64,000 nucleotides of DNA, from assembly GCA_029339505.1 (NCBI GenBank), contig JAQISU010000003.1, forward strand, positions 18,979,001 to 19,043,000. Direction: 5' to 3'. A model generated the notes under the pieces. That model was not told where the DNA came from, made no database searches, and saw only the letters and a program-made list of their open reading frames with translations. A program made the position numbers and the translations under genes. Within the stretch, counting starts at the first letter, position 1. Every line of letters begins with the position of its first letter. Source of the DNA: Unio delphinus. Its lineage: Eukaryota; Mollusca; Bivalvia; Unionida; Unionidae. Below are positions 1-9,838 of the stretch, piece after piece.

Positions 1-46
1 TTACTGTAGTACACCGTGATTGTTGTATAAATGCCACTTTTTGTTA

Positions 47-48
<2 letters not shown>

Positions 49-125
<77 letters not shown>
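49..125. repeat. (TA)n then (CA)n microsatellite
   Basis: A pure TA tract runs to about 105 and passes directly into CA repeats. It lies in the intron or flank just upstream of the hAT-like exon. Confidence 0.95.
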
Positions 126-196
126 GCGGTCAGAACATGTATAATAATAAATGAAATATTTATGGCATACAAAATTAATGATTATTTCTATTTCAG

Positions 197-1795
197 GGCG
201 CCACCCAACTCTCAGACCTCAAAGTAGATAAGCACACATCGTATGACGGTCACGGAAGCACCAGTGAGTTTCAGCAGTCGTTGGCTGATGTAATAGTTGA
301 TGAGATGGCTACCGAGGTCAAGGAATCTCGTGTTTACAGCGTCATGCTTGACGAGAGCACAGATGTTTCAGTACATCAGAATTTGATTGTTTATGTTAGG
401 TACCTAACTAATTTGGCTGGCAGTGTTCAACCAGTGACTCAACTTCTAGGTATTCGTCAGCTTCAAACCGCAAATGCAGAATCTATATATTCAGAGTTGT
501 TAGGTTTAATTCAGTCATTTGGTTTTAGTCTGGACAATCTGATTGGTGTATCATCGGATGGTGCTGCAGTCATGTTGGGTTGCAAGAGTGGTGTTGTTAC
601 CAGGTTGAAGGAGGCTACTAAATGTTTGCTTGCAACTCACTGCATTGCACATCGGTTAGCTCTGGGTACAGGCGCTGCAGCTGACGAGGTTAGATACTTG
701 GTTAAGTTTCAAGATATACTGAAGAATATGTACAAGTATTTTGCCTATTCCCCTCGTAATATGTGTAGACTTGAGGCAATTCAGTCAGTGTTAGAGTCTT
801 CTCACACTCGCTTGCATCAGGTATTCCACACAAGGTGGCTGAGTTTTGAAGGTAGTGTACAGGCAGTTGTTGATAATTTTCAAGCTCTAGTTAGTGTCTT
901 CTTGGAAGACAACTTTGCAAAGGCTCTTGCAATGTATAAGCCCACTGCTTGTTTCAAATTTGTTTATACAGCACACTATATGGCTGACATTCTCAGGCCT
1001 TTGGCAGTCCTGTGTCAAGCTTATCAGAGATCTGATATTGACTTTACCGAGGTTAATCCCCTTCTCCACTCCACTGTTGAGCTTCTTGAAAATCTGAGGT
1101 TAGAGTCTGGTAGTAACGTTTCTAGGTTTCTTTCTGAGATTCCAGCAGAACCAAGTTTAGATTCATCAGGTTTATGTACTTTCGAGTACAAAGGCCATAC
1201 AATTAGTGATAATGCTAAGCAAAGGTCAGAGGCTGCATTGTCTTGTGCCAAATTTATAGATATTGTTATAGATAATCTAAAAGCAAGGTTCACGGAGGAG
1301 GGTGATTCGATAGTTTTGAGTGCTCTAACCAAAATGTTTGATCCCTGTTTGTATGGTTCACAGGCTATCAGTTCCATTCTTTCAGAGGTTTCAGGCATTG
1401 TTTCAGATTACTTGTCTACTTGTGGGTTAGGTAATCAGTCAGAGGTTAGTCAGGACTTGGCTGGCTTTGTGGCTTATGCTAGGGTTCAAGTTCTCAGGAA
1501 TGGTAAGGTGTATAGAGGTGTTAAGGATTTGATTCAGTTGGCAGTAAGATCCAGGACAATATACCCTTGCGCATCTGCGGCTGCTGAGAGACTACTGGTG
1601 TCACCTGTCAGCACTGTTGACTGTGAACGAGGATTCAGTAAGATGAACCTCATAAAAACTGACATCAGAAATAAACTCGGCATCTCATCTCTCGAGAATT
1701 TAATGAGAATCAGCATGTACCGATATGAAAATTTTGACTTTGAAACTGCATTCAGCAAGTGGGCAGCCGTAGAATCACGACGGATCTTCACGTAA
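197..1795 (+). CDS. ZNF862/hAT-transposase-like protein, 3' exon
   Basis: One open frame of about 530 codons ends in TAA at 1793-1795. A pyrimidine-rich tract and AG at 195-196 form a plausible splice acceptor, and the frame is open from base 197, so I treat this as the last exon of a gene whose earlier exons lie left of the window. The N-terminal part has the DUF4371-type pattern (MLDESTDVS, then SSDGAAVMLG and THCIAHRLAL). The C-terminal end has the hAT dimerisation signature (TVDCERGFSKMNLIKTDIRN, followed by LGISSLENLMRIS). Proteins of this ZNF862-like class are domesticated or still-mobile hAT transposases, usually with an N-terminal zinc finger that is not visible here. There is no stop or frameshift, unlike all the other transposon genes in the window, so the copy is young or under selection. 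Its cellular role is unknown. Confidence 0.8.
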   Translation, partial: GATQLSDLKVDKHTSYDGHGSTSEFQQSLADVIVDEMATEVKESRVYSVMLDESTDVSVHQNLIVYVRYLTNLAGSVQPVTQLLGIRQLQTANAESIYSELLGLIQSFGFSLDNLIGVSSDGAAVMLGCKSGVVTRLKEATKCLLATHCIAHRLALGTGAAADEVRYLVKFQDILKNMYKYFAYSPRNMCRLEAIQSVLESSHTRLHQVFHTRWLSFEGSVQAVVDNFQALVSVFLEDNFAKALAMYKPTACFKFVYTAHYMADILRPLAVLCQAYQRSDIDFTEVNPLLHSTVELLENLRLESGSNVSRFLSEIPAEPSLDSSGLCTFEYKGHTISDNAKQRSEAALSCAKFIDIVIDNLKARFTEEGDSIVLSALTKMFDPCLYGSQAISSILSEVSGIVSDYLSTCGLGNQSEVSQDLAGFVAYARVQVLRNGKVYRGVKDLIQLAVRSRTIYPCASAAAERLLVSPVSTVDCERGFSKMNLIKTDIRNKLGISSLENLMRISMYRYENFDFETAFSKWAAVESRRIFT

Positions 1796-1826
1796 CACTT
1801 TGTAACATTTTGTTAATGCTTGTTGT

Positions 1827-1833
1827 AATTAAA
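1827..1833 (+). terminator. possible polyadenylation signal
   Basis: AATTAAA, about 30 bases after the stop codon of the hAT-like exon. It is a weak variant of AATAAA, and its position is the only other support. Confidence 0.25.
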
Positions 1834-2129
1834 GTATTCAAATAATTAATCCATCTTTTGTCATTTTCATTGCCTTTTACATTAATAGACTAAATTAACA
1901 CTTGGAAAAATGTACACTACTTGTTATGGCGACACTTTTTGAAAATTGGCGACAAAATATTGATGTTGGCGATTTTTTTGGCGACAGCTTTTTAAAAGCC
2001 AGGACCATCCCTGACGACGTTAACATGTTTTCATCTAGCATGAACCTTAATAGTGTCATCGGAGCCCATCTTTTCGTTGAAAAAATGCTTTCCAAAGCAA
2101 ACATAAAATATCGGATCTAAACGATATTA

Positions 2130-3349
2130 CACGAGCAAATCCCGTCAAGTCAAAATCAGGTAAAGGTCTGTTTATAGCGACTCTGGTCATTTCATGTGTA
2201 GGTTGACCGAACTGTTTAAAGTATTCGATGTAGTCACCGTACCCGAGAAAGCTTCTTAGGTAACACGCAGTCATATAAATGGAAATAACATTTTTGATAT
2301 TGTATTTAGTGTTCCATAATCCATCATGGCCGTATTCTGTACAGCTAGTTTGCACGTCATCGAGAAAATCATATCTGGTTGGTTTCCATGAATTCTTTTC
2401 TCTGGCAAGATGTGCTGCGACGGATGGAACGTAAGACAGTTTTGTGTCATTTCCTCTACGTCGTGTGTGTATCGCCTCGCGAGATGATTCATATATCCTT
2501 AAAGTTTTTGTGTTCGATATAATCTTCCATTTGGTCTTACAAATTGATTGTATACTCTTTCGTCACTTAAATAATCAGACTGATACTGGATCGCTTTTAC
2601 TTATTTCGTGGATATAATCAAATATATACCCTTGATAATATTTTATTGTTCTCCCCCGATAAAATAATCGCATAAAACTGCTCCATGCATGCGAATTATG
2701 ATCGATGATTTCAATCGGAGCTCCTCTTGACTTATAACTTGATTCATATAAAATTTCCACGGTGATAGTTTTACAGTTATCGGAATTTTTTTCTCTAGAT
2801 CGATAACATCGTTTTTTGAAGCTCCGTTGTCTTTAACTTTTTCCCCCCACTTGGTTATCTTGTTTTTACTTAAATCAGTTAAACCGTTTTCTCGAGTTGC
2901 GTTTTTGAAGTGTTCATTATCTCGTTCAGCGACGCAATTTATTCCAGGTGAAACTCTCATCCGGGAAAGTTTATTAATATCTGGTCTATTTATCGGATAA
3001 ATCCCGTATGTCAAGGCAGTTACCGGATACGCTTGATTATAATATCTGCTGTCAATCCCAGATAACAATCCTGGTTTAATTTTATCATTGATGATCACGA
3101 GTTTCTTTTGTTGAAGTTAACATATGTTTACGATGATTATAAACTTTCCATTCATTTCGATAAATTTTACCTGGATGAAATATCTGTTTGCGCGTTTATC
3201 CTGGATAATATTTCCGTAGCCCGTGAATCCGTCATGGCATAATCGTTACGAGACGTTCGATACGTCGACCAAACATACGCAGCGCCGTCCTTGAAAAATT
3301 CATATTTTGCGTGTTTGATATTTTTTTTAATTAAAATTTTGAGATCCAC
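2130..3349 (-). pseudogene. Polinton-type DNA polymerase B, N-terminal part, decayed
   Basis: Four minus-strand segments (3349-3167, 3098-2643, 2760-2575, 2492-2130) read in order like the N-terminal part and first polymerase motif of the protein-primed PolB of Polintons. Recognised stretches include NCVAER with EHFKNATR, the GASKNDVIDLEK spacer, APIEIIDHNSHAWS, and the motif A region YNIKNVISIYMTACY followed by FGQPTHEMTRVAIN. In the family motif A starts with a metal-binding Asp (I-D-M); here that position is Tyr, and the following CYP proline is Leu. At least three frame changes separate the segments. The gene is cut off near 2105-2130, before motifs B and C, where flanking DNA of the hAT-like gene begins. 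The enzyme would have copied the element from a terminal protein primer. It is clearly non-functional. Confidence 0.7.
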
Positions 3350-3533
3350 GGTGAGGTTTCTATTCGGCGATCTAAGTAAATAACTTTACGTTGCCTAGGA
3401 AGAGTTATCTCGGTAATTATATAAAATTCCTTCATTATTACTATTAAGATAAATATTTAAATAAAATATTTATATATAATAAACAATTGCAAATAGTTAT
3501 CAATAGGATCAACAATTCGTTGTGGTACATTCT

Positions 3534-3753
3534 GCAGAAAAGAGTTATGTAGGTATCATATGCGAAATATCCATCGAGGAAGCTCAGGGCCCAAAACTTG
3601 TATCGGATGCAGTGTTGGAGTATTAGAAAAACAGAATTATGTATCGGTTGTGGAGCTAAACACTACAGAGCGCTCAAACGGTACTGCGATCATACACTAA
3701 AACTAAGATTATACAAACCCCTCATGATTACGTTAATAGAAATAACAATTTAG
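3534..3753 (+). pseudogene. small Cys-rich (zinc-ribbon-like) remnant
   Basis: Two CIGC motifs occur on the plus strand, at 3599-3610 and within the open frame 3634-3753 (ELCIGCGAKHYR, then a CDH), in two different frames. The pairing suggests a small zinc-binding protein broken by a frameshift. I do not recognise the family. It lies in the only plus-strand block of the Polinton remnant. The intergap 3350-3533 shows nothing. Confidence 0.25.
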
Positions 3754-3775
3754 ATAAACAAATTGAATAAAAAAT

Positions 3776-4345
3776 ATGAATCAAAACGAATTCGATCCGC
3801 ACCCTATTTACGTCAACTACGACGAGTCTCGTTAAAGGAATCGTTAGAAATCGTAAACGAAAAATAAAATTCTGTTGTGTTAGTAATATTGGTTATGTGG
3901 AAATTACAGTATATAATACAAATAAAAATGAAACCGTTTATAACGCTGATAGATTTATCTTCGTATGTTTTAACGGGGACCAGTTGGTAATGATCTAGTC
4001 GATGATCACATTAACCGAAGCCCTCTTGACAACCACATTGATAACTTGAGAATTGTTACTTCTAGTGAGAATTCTCTTAACTCAAATCCTCAAAAAAGTA
4101 TAAATCGTCAACCGTGGTCTGTATTTGCATTTATGCATATCATCATTAAAAGATATCCTTCAATATATTCCGCCCCTAAATACTTTGATATTCACCAAGA
4201 ATCCTTGGTACGAGCCGCCAATGATATAATCAAATCAACCTACTCGAAAAGATTTAATCAACGAGTCATTTACATTCGCGTGAATTTTTTAGTATATGAA
4301 AATTACAATTTAGAGAAACAAAATATTTTCATATATTATATATGA
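3776..4345 (+). pseudogene. HNH-endonuclease-like remnant inside the Polinton
   Basis: An ATG at 3776 opens a reading stopped at 3835-3837. The sense continues in other frames to 4345. The stretch at about 4004-4060 reads DHINRSPLDNHIDNLRIVT, which is the core of HNH homing-type endonucleases (two histidines, the N-x-L-x-N-x-I-x-N-L run, and the VT-x-S-x-N that follows). The region after it (YFDIHQESLVRAANDIIKS) resembles the substrate-contact tail seen in such proteins. Such enzymes cut DNA and often spread with phages and large viruses. Orientation is opposite to the capsid genes. It contains at least two breaks, so it is dead. The HNH assignment is from motif recognition only. Confidence 0.5.
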
Positions 4346-4646
4346 ACGACGAAATTATATCAGCAATAGCGCAACAACTCGAAAAATTCTGTACACGTAT
4401 CGAAACCTCGATACAATAATAATGACCCCGGAAGAATTATCCGAGATGTACAATCCAGAATAATATTATCGTGGAGTCGCCGAGTATTCGAGATTACAAG
4501 ATCAAAAACTATCCGAAGAACTTAAACGCGATGAGGTTGATATTCTGTTAGGGTTTTATGATAAATCAGATTTACTCAAGCAAGGATACGAACATCAACA
4601 ACAACATGAAAAAACTAGCGTTATTCCCCGAGTGGGAAAGTTTTAG
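4342..4646 (+). pseudogene. two tiny closely spaced ORFs of the Polinton plus-strand block
   Basis: ATG 4342 opens 25 codons ending at 4417-4419; a second ATG at 4422 opens a 74-codon frame to TAG 4644-4646 with one internal TAA at 4461. The second reads as a charged, helix-rich peptide (EYSRLQDQKLSEELKRDE) with compositional bias of real protein. The 2-base spacing is typical of compact viral gene blocks. Family unknown. From 4647 to 5050 I see short protein-like stretches on both strands but no assignable gene. Confidence 0.3.
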
Positions 4647-5049
4647 AACACTTTCAACACAGTGTTATCTTATAATTATTTAAGAACTGGGAGCTCAGAG
4701 AATCGTCCCACTCTGTAAAATACTCAAAACTCTCAACTCGGCGATAAAACAAGCGGCTGAGGTCACCTGCACAACAGCGTTACGTTTACTAGTAATTTTA
4801 TCGACACCGAGTACAAAGAAATCACCGCCGCGAGACAATCTGGTCTACCCACGTATAAATCTGAGTACCGGGTAATGAAATTTATCGCCAGGGAACGAAA
4901 TCGGATCATTTATAAGAAACACCGATGAAGAAAATTTCATCGAAGTGTCAAGGAGGTTTTCAAATATGTCGGGGATATATTTAACGAACAAACTCCCATA
5001 CATTCCAATGCGAGTTTCTGTGCTAAATTCTTAATTTCAACGACGAAGA

Positions 5050-5588
5050 GGTACCTTTGACCGTTTGAGATTTTGTTCATATTTTTTCATATCGCTGTTA
5101 AGTGATTGCATCTCCCGGTCACATTCTATATCGAGTTTTATTTTTTTCTTTCTGTGATTGTAGCTTATTATTCACCGCAATAAGTTTTTTGTAATGATTG
5201 TTAACGTTTTATTATATTGTTGCTGCGCTGTGATCTCTGTCGAGTTCTCTTTATTGCGAGTTTATAAATCAACTATTTTATAATATTCCTCGTTAGCGCG
5301 TTTCAACGTGGAAATCTCTTGTTGTTAATCATCCTCGGTTTTCTCTGCGATGATTCGTAATTGACGACGCGGCACGTTTAACCCAGTGGTCTTTTTTTTT
5401 TTTAGCTCGACGATATTTTCTCGGAGTTTTCGTTTGTTAGTTCGGTATTGCTGTTGCGCCTTGTGGAATTGTTTAGCTGATCTTTGAGTTATAGCGGAAA
5501 CTGGTTCTTTTGCACATATTTTTATACAACCTGGATAATATTTTTTGTACTCGGTGGCGACCTCGACGGGTTGTTTAACACCGTGCAA
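5050..5588 (-). pseudogene. basic coiled-coil-like protein remnant of the Polinton
   Basis: An 87-codon frame (5588-5325) is rich in Lys, Arg, Gln and Glu (for example KKYYPGCIKICAKEPV, then AKQFHKAQQQYRTNKRKL). The same sense continues past its stop to about 5050, with further heptad-like charged segments broken by stops. A structural or DNA-binding role is possible, but I do not recognise the family. It lies between the capsid-type genes and PolB. Confidence 0.35.
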
Positions 5589-5802
5589 CGCTATTATTTT
5601 TTGCGTTATCGGAGGTAAGATAAGTTGGAGATCTCATATAATTGCGAAATTTATTTTCGCGGGAAAAAAAATAGTGTAAATCACGGGACAGGAATTATCG
5701 CGGTTATCACAGAAATAAAAAAAACAGGGTAATAATTATAGTCATTAATCGTGGAAATCATTTAAAGTTGCTGAATATTTTCAGTGAATTTTTTTATATT
5801 TT

Positions 5803-6122
5803 TTACGCCACGATATCTTTGATATTGTTATGGACAGCATCTTTGGTATCCACCTTGACATCATCATCGGGAATTTTCGTCGATAAAATTTCTTTGAGGC
5901 TTTCCAGAGAGATACACGAGTGGGCATAATTTAAGATCGATCTATAGTACACGAACTCACCGTAACATGGTTACATTGAAATTCCCCCCGTTGGTGTTCC
6001 GTCAACAGAAAATCTTTGTTGCCGAATTCATCGATGATTATATCAAAATGCCCCTTGATTGTTCCCGCGAATGATTTTCTAATCGCGTCTTCAAGCTGTT
6101 GTTTATCATGGACGTATACCCG
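5803..6122 (-). pseudogene. unassigned Polinton gene remnant
   Basis: An open minus-strand stretch of about 65 codons below 6122 (HDKQQLEDAIRKSFAGTIKG, then DIIIDEFGNKDFLLTEHQRG) is followed, after a frame change, by a second open stretch ending in TAA at 5803-5805 (SLESLKEILSTKIPDDDVK). Composition and the continued sense indicate a former gene of about 100 codons. No family was recognised. A short gap, 5589-5802, shows no clear coding. Confidence 0.35.
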
Positions 6123-6346
6123 TACGTGATTGTAAAATTATTATAATTATGTTATTTTTAATTACCAAAACCCGAAGGATTTTCACCTATGATGAAAGTC
6201 TTAAGTCTTTACATCAATTGTAATTTGTAGTTGCTCTTCTCGTAAATCAATCAAGTTAGAATTTTGATCAAGGAGTTTGAAATTTATTTTTGATACCCAT
6301 CGATTATTACACGCAAACTATACTGTATTGATTGGTGTTTGTACGA

Positions 6347-6757
6347 TCAAACTTCCAGGAGGAACTTATGGGGAAAAAGTGTATAAAATATAACCTTGAG
6401 CCACTTGATTTGATAATTCAGTATTCGCGTTATAATTTCCGTCGATGATATCACATGAAAGTTTACAGCGATCGCCGAGGATATATCAACGTTGCGCGGT
6501 GAGCCATGTGTACCTGTTGCGTCGGGGGAATTATTATGCTGAAGATATCTATATTGTACAGGAGCATCATTGAGAAGTTCGATCTCTCATGCGTCGTGTA
6601 TCCTGGAAAATTCGTTATTGAAGAGATCACTGAGCTATTTTTTAAATTCTGGGACATTATAGTCGATAAGTTTGTTTATTGGGATATCATTTACCTGTAT
6701 ATTAAATGTTTGTGCAAATTCTGTTCTAGAGCCAACATTAGAACCTAATACAAATAT
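6347..6757 (-). pseudogene. unassigned Polinton virion-region gene remnant
   Basis: One minus-strand frame reads from about 6757 to a TGA at 6347-6349 with only two internal stops (after VPEFKK and after SRIHDA). It contains FAQTFNIQVNDIPINKLIDY and, later, DISSAIAVNFHVISSTEII. It lies directly downstream of the putative minor-capsid remnant and could be a second domain of it or a separate virion gene. Function is not recognised. Confidence 0.35.
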
Positions 6758-6800
6758 TAGCTATAATTTGATTACATATTACGATGGATTTGATGAGTTC

Positions 6801-7500
6801 CTACCGTGGAGATTGAATAATATATTCGTAAGATTCATAATCTAATATTTTTATATAGGAAATTTTTTGACCTAATATTTTTATGTATTTGTCAGAATCA
6901 TTTTCAATTCCCGTGAAATGTTTAGTAAATTCAATTGGATCTGGTTGATACCAACTTTTCTCTCCTGATATTACCCAACCAAAAAATAGACTAGTTCCAA
7001 AATTTATATGTCTTTTGTATGATATATTCAGGCCACCCTAATATAGCTCTGATGGAAGGGTTATATATATCCACTGCGCACACGGGAGAGTTTATCTCGA
7101 TCGCGGTTGACATCGACGGTTCATGAACTGTTAACGCGATCTTAGATTCAATCCCGGTGATATATTTTATTCTGCGTTGAATTTCATTATCGATTTGTTC
7201 GATTTGATAACATCCCTTGGGGAGATACACGGTTTTCTAATCTGGAGTACCGTCTGGTTTGTTAATACTCGCGAACACAAATGTGTTTCCAGCGAATGAG
7301 TCCGGTCGGATATTAGTCCAGCTGTAATATACTCGTAATTGAGTTAGCGCGATTTTCTTTACTAGGTTCGGATTTTGAAAATCAACGCTGAATTCAGGTT
7401 TGTTTGCCGTGATTGATATCGTTGTTTTTACCGGTATAGTGTTCTCGGCTATCAGTTGAAGTAATTCTTGTGGTGATGTCTGAGATGTTATCAATGACAT
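6801..7500 (-). pseudogene. putative minor-capsid-type virion protein, one nonsense codon in first half
   Basis: ATG at 7500 opens 87 codons (ITANKPEFSVDFQNPN, then ALTQLRVYYSWTNI). A TAG at 7237-7239 interrupts, and the same frame continues to 6991 with YLPKGCYQIEQIDNEIQRRI and VDIYNPSIRAILGWP. A further open stretch follows to TAG 6801-6803 (FFGWVISGEKSWYQPD). This two-part pattern, sheet-rich start then an (I/Y)LP-x-G-x-Y-x-I segment and a SIRxxLGW segment, is a recurrent protein of invertebrate Polinton-like elements. A jelly-roll minor capsid (penton-like) role is my inference. The second Polinton remnant has a homologue at 28555-28816. Confidence 0.45.
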
Positions 7501-7600
7501 TATTATCTATATGTTTTTCTAAGGTTAACATCGCGGAGTCGTAGATACCGACCATCGAAGAGAATTCATCATCAGAGAGTATAGTATCATCTAGACTAGA

Positions 7601-7816
7601 CTATATCATCGTGGATATTTGCGAATGCTCGGTTGACGCGGTGTGGAATTTAACGGTGATTGTTGTCGCCGCGGAAATACAAATTGGAACGACTACAGGA
7701 GCGATCATTGTCACCGACGATAATATTACACCGGTTTCAGCGATTAAACTTGAAACCAAGTACACGATTAAGTCAATGTAAGCAATAGGTCGATGATATT
7801 TTTTTGGTACTCGTCT
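7601..7816 (-). pseudogene. hydrophobic Polinton protein remnant
   Basis: An open minus-strand stretch of about 70 codons ends in TAG at 7601-7603. Its middle is strongly hydrophobic (LIVYLVSSLIAETGVIL, then a Val/Ile/Pro-rich run), consistent with one or two membrane or capsid-internal segments. A related stretch (VYAVSSLVAG) stands in the same relative place at about 29090 in the second Polinton remnant, which argues that it is a real gene. Function unknown. Confidence 0.4.
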
Positions 7817-7981
7817 GTGAGGTTTCTTAGTTTAGTTTGTAATTCGCGGACTTGTTCATATCGATACTTCTGATTGGTCATTATTTAATTAAGTTGTTTA
7901 CTTAATTCGACTAAGAATTCTACGTACCATGTGATCGATGCTCGAGCTAAATATTTATCAGTGGAATCTATCTTAAATCGT

Positions 7982-8167
7982 TCAATTGATTCCTTGTCTA
8001 TTATCACGCTGATAATTATTATTCGCTCCGGCGGATGAGCTCGATGGTATATTAAATTGCGACGGTGAAATTAATGTTAATCTGTGTATACCTTTAACCT
8101 CAGCGGTGATATCAATACTATTATTTTGAGGTGTCCAAGCAAAAGATCCGTGAAGTATCGAATACAC
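7982..8167 (-). pseudogene. unassigned Polinton gene fragment
   Basis: A 61-codon open stretch without an ATG start (SILHGSFAWTPQNNSIDITA, then VKGIHRLTLISPSQFNIPSS) ends in TGA. It reads like a beta-rich virion protein. It sits between the fiber-like remnant and the hydrophobic remnant. Family unknown. Confidence 0.3.
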
Positions 8168-8179
8168 CTTATTGATATT

Positions 8180-8916
8180 TCTTTATGAAGGATTTTAACA
8201 TGATCATGTGTGCTAATCATACGAGGAAAATCATCCTTGATAGCCTCATGTGTTTTTTAATCTCGGTGATGAATGTATTAATCTATGCGAGTTTAATAGG
8301 AACTATTGCTGGTTTTCCAGAGATGATCAAGAGCGTCGTCAACCGTTCCTGAATTATTACGTAGACGTATATACTGTTTATTTATATGTTCATCATGTTC
8401 AGATCTCAACGTTGTTAGTTTATCATCGATGGTGTTTACGTCAGCGAGTTTCATAGAAACCACATGTGGAGTTCCGAAGAAATCATAAACAGGTTTCTCA
8501 ATATTGCTGTAAATTTTTTGTAAACCTGTAAACTGATTTATATGAGCGTCATAATCAGATCGTAGCGCTCTTAAAGTTTTCGTCTATTATATATAATCTT
8601 TGTTCAACATTGTTAGTTTTCTATCGATGGTTGAATAAAAAAACACATGTTTTAATTTACCCGTTGAATCAATCACCGCGATGGAATTTTTAACTGAGTT
8701 GTCGAGTTTAACTAAAATGTCCTTCAGGGAAGCATTACTCGTTTCTAATTTACCCTGTCGGTCTTGAAACACAATTATTTCATCCGGGGATACGTCTACC
8801 AGGTTTAATGTTTCAGATAACGCCTCGGTGGTAAGTTTCTTTACAACCTCAATTGAAGCATCCTCGTTTTTTTCTCTCGTGAGAGAGATCTCCCCCAAAT
8901 GTCTACCATTATACAT
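8180..8916 (-). pseudogene. fiber- or stalk-like Polinton protein, broken
   Basis: A first frame of 109 codons (8916-8587; MYNGRHLGEISLTREKNED, later LKDILVKLDNSVKNSIAVID) ends in TAG. The same frame continues without a break for about 70 more codons (RALRSDYDAHINQFTGLQ, then YDFFGTPHVVSMKL and DDKLTTLRSEHDEHIN). Charged, heptad-like repeats around a short FFG(T/V)P segment suggest an elongated trimeric or coiled protein, but this is inference. The FFGxP segment recurs at 29560-29600 in the second remnant. It follows the protease immediately, with ATG one base past the protease stop. Confidence 0.4.
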
Positions 8917-9336
8917 TTAAGATCTCTTTAAAACTTTATCGCTGGTGAATTCATGTATAGTTTTATGAGGTGGTTTACTGGATTTTGAAATCGAGGTGAG
9001 GACAATAATAACTTCTGGATCACATATCAGAGGGTCGATCATTGTCTGTGTGGGCAACGTGGAATACTTGGAATACCAAACAGGAACCTTTACCCCGTGG
9101 ATATATTTGAGAAATTCTTTGTGCGGTGCTAATCCATAAGAGTCAAAATAAATAATTCCTCGTGGATCAATTGCGTACGTGACCCAATGAGTTCCAGGTC
9201 CGCTGTTATCATCGAGATTAATAATACATGTTTCAGGATTGTATGGTTGATTTGGTAATTGATATTTCATAAAAACACCTCTGAAATTCATTACTCGACA
9301 ATATTTAACAGCTTCGATTAAATCAAAATTTGACAT
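8917..9336 (-). pseudogene. adenain-type cysteine protease of a Polinton/adintovirus
   Basis: The frame is open from 9486, but protein resemblance starts at the Met of TPMSNFDLIEAVKYC (9336), so I take that as the likely start. It shows the family pattern: FRGVFMKYQLP, then GPGTHWVTYAID with the catalytic His, then IIYFDSYGLAPHKEFLKYI with the acidic residue. A Cys lies in the expected late segment (PLICDPEVIIVL), where family members usually have LCGYY, so the active-site surroundings are altered. At about 139 residues it is shorter than adenain (about 200). In the family it matures capsid proteins in the virion. There is no stop inside, making it the best-preserved gene of the element. Confidence 0.75.
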
Positions 9337-9347
9337 CGGGGTAAATC

Positions 9348-9814
9348 CTAACTCAAGTAGGTTCCTGAGAGTCTCAGAACCTTTCCCAGATAAGTTCCGG
9401 GTAGTCTTAGACCCTTTCCTTTTTTTTTTTGTATCCGCGCCCGGTAGCTTTCTGCAATGCCATGCCAGCGGTAGTACCAACAGCACCTAACGCGGCAGCT
9501 TTAGCGACAGCGGGAGCCACGGCAGCAATCAACGAAGGAATCGCGACGAGGAGAGGAAATATATCTCCTGATTTAGTCATATTTTTTACTGCAGAGGGAG
9601 CAAATTCAAATTGAGCACCGGTGTTTGATTTTAGCGCTTTTTAAAAATGATTAAGTTGAGTTTTAGTCAATGATAGTTTATTTGGTCCGCCATTAGCAAT
9701 CTGCTTTCGTTTGAAAGTTATTTTTGCACCACAAGTGCTAGCATTTCACGATTATAATTTCTTTGCTTGACCCGAAGTCAACGTGACATTAACATGATTG
9801 TACGACGTTTTTAT
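9348..9814 (-). pseudogene. LTKTQ / pX-like basic virion peptide, broken
   Basis: The minus-strand sense includes KLSLTKTQLNHF near 9650, a hydrophobic Ala-rich helix (PSLIAAVAPAVAKAAALGA) and then a Lys run with two GLRLPGTYL-like repeats. This layout (LTKTQ motif, Ala-rich hydrophobic helix, basic tail) is common in invertebrate Polinton-like elements and resembles adenovirus core or membrane-active peptides; the role is inference. Stops occur near 9740 and 9635. An 11-base T run at 9420-9430 puts the tail repeats into the frame of the downstream protease ORF. It lies between capsid and protease, as in adenovirus-like gene order. Confidence 0.5.
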
Positions 9815-9838
9815 GTAAATAATAGATTGATCTAATTG

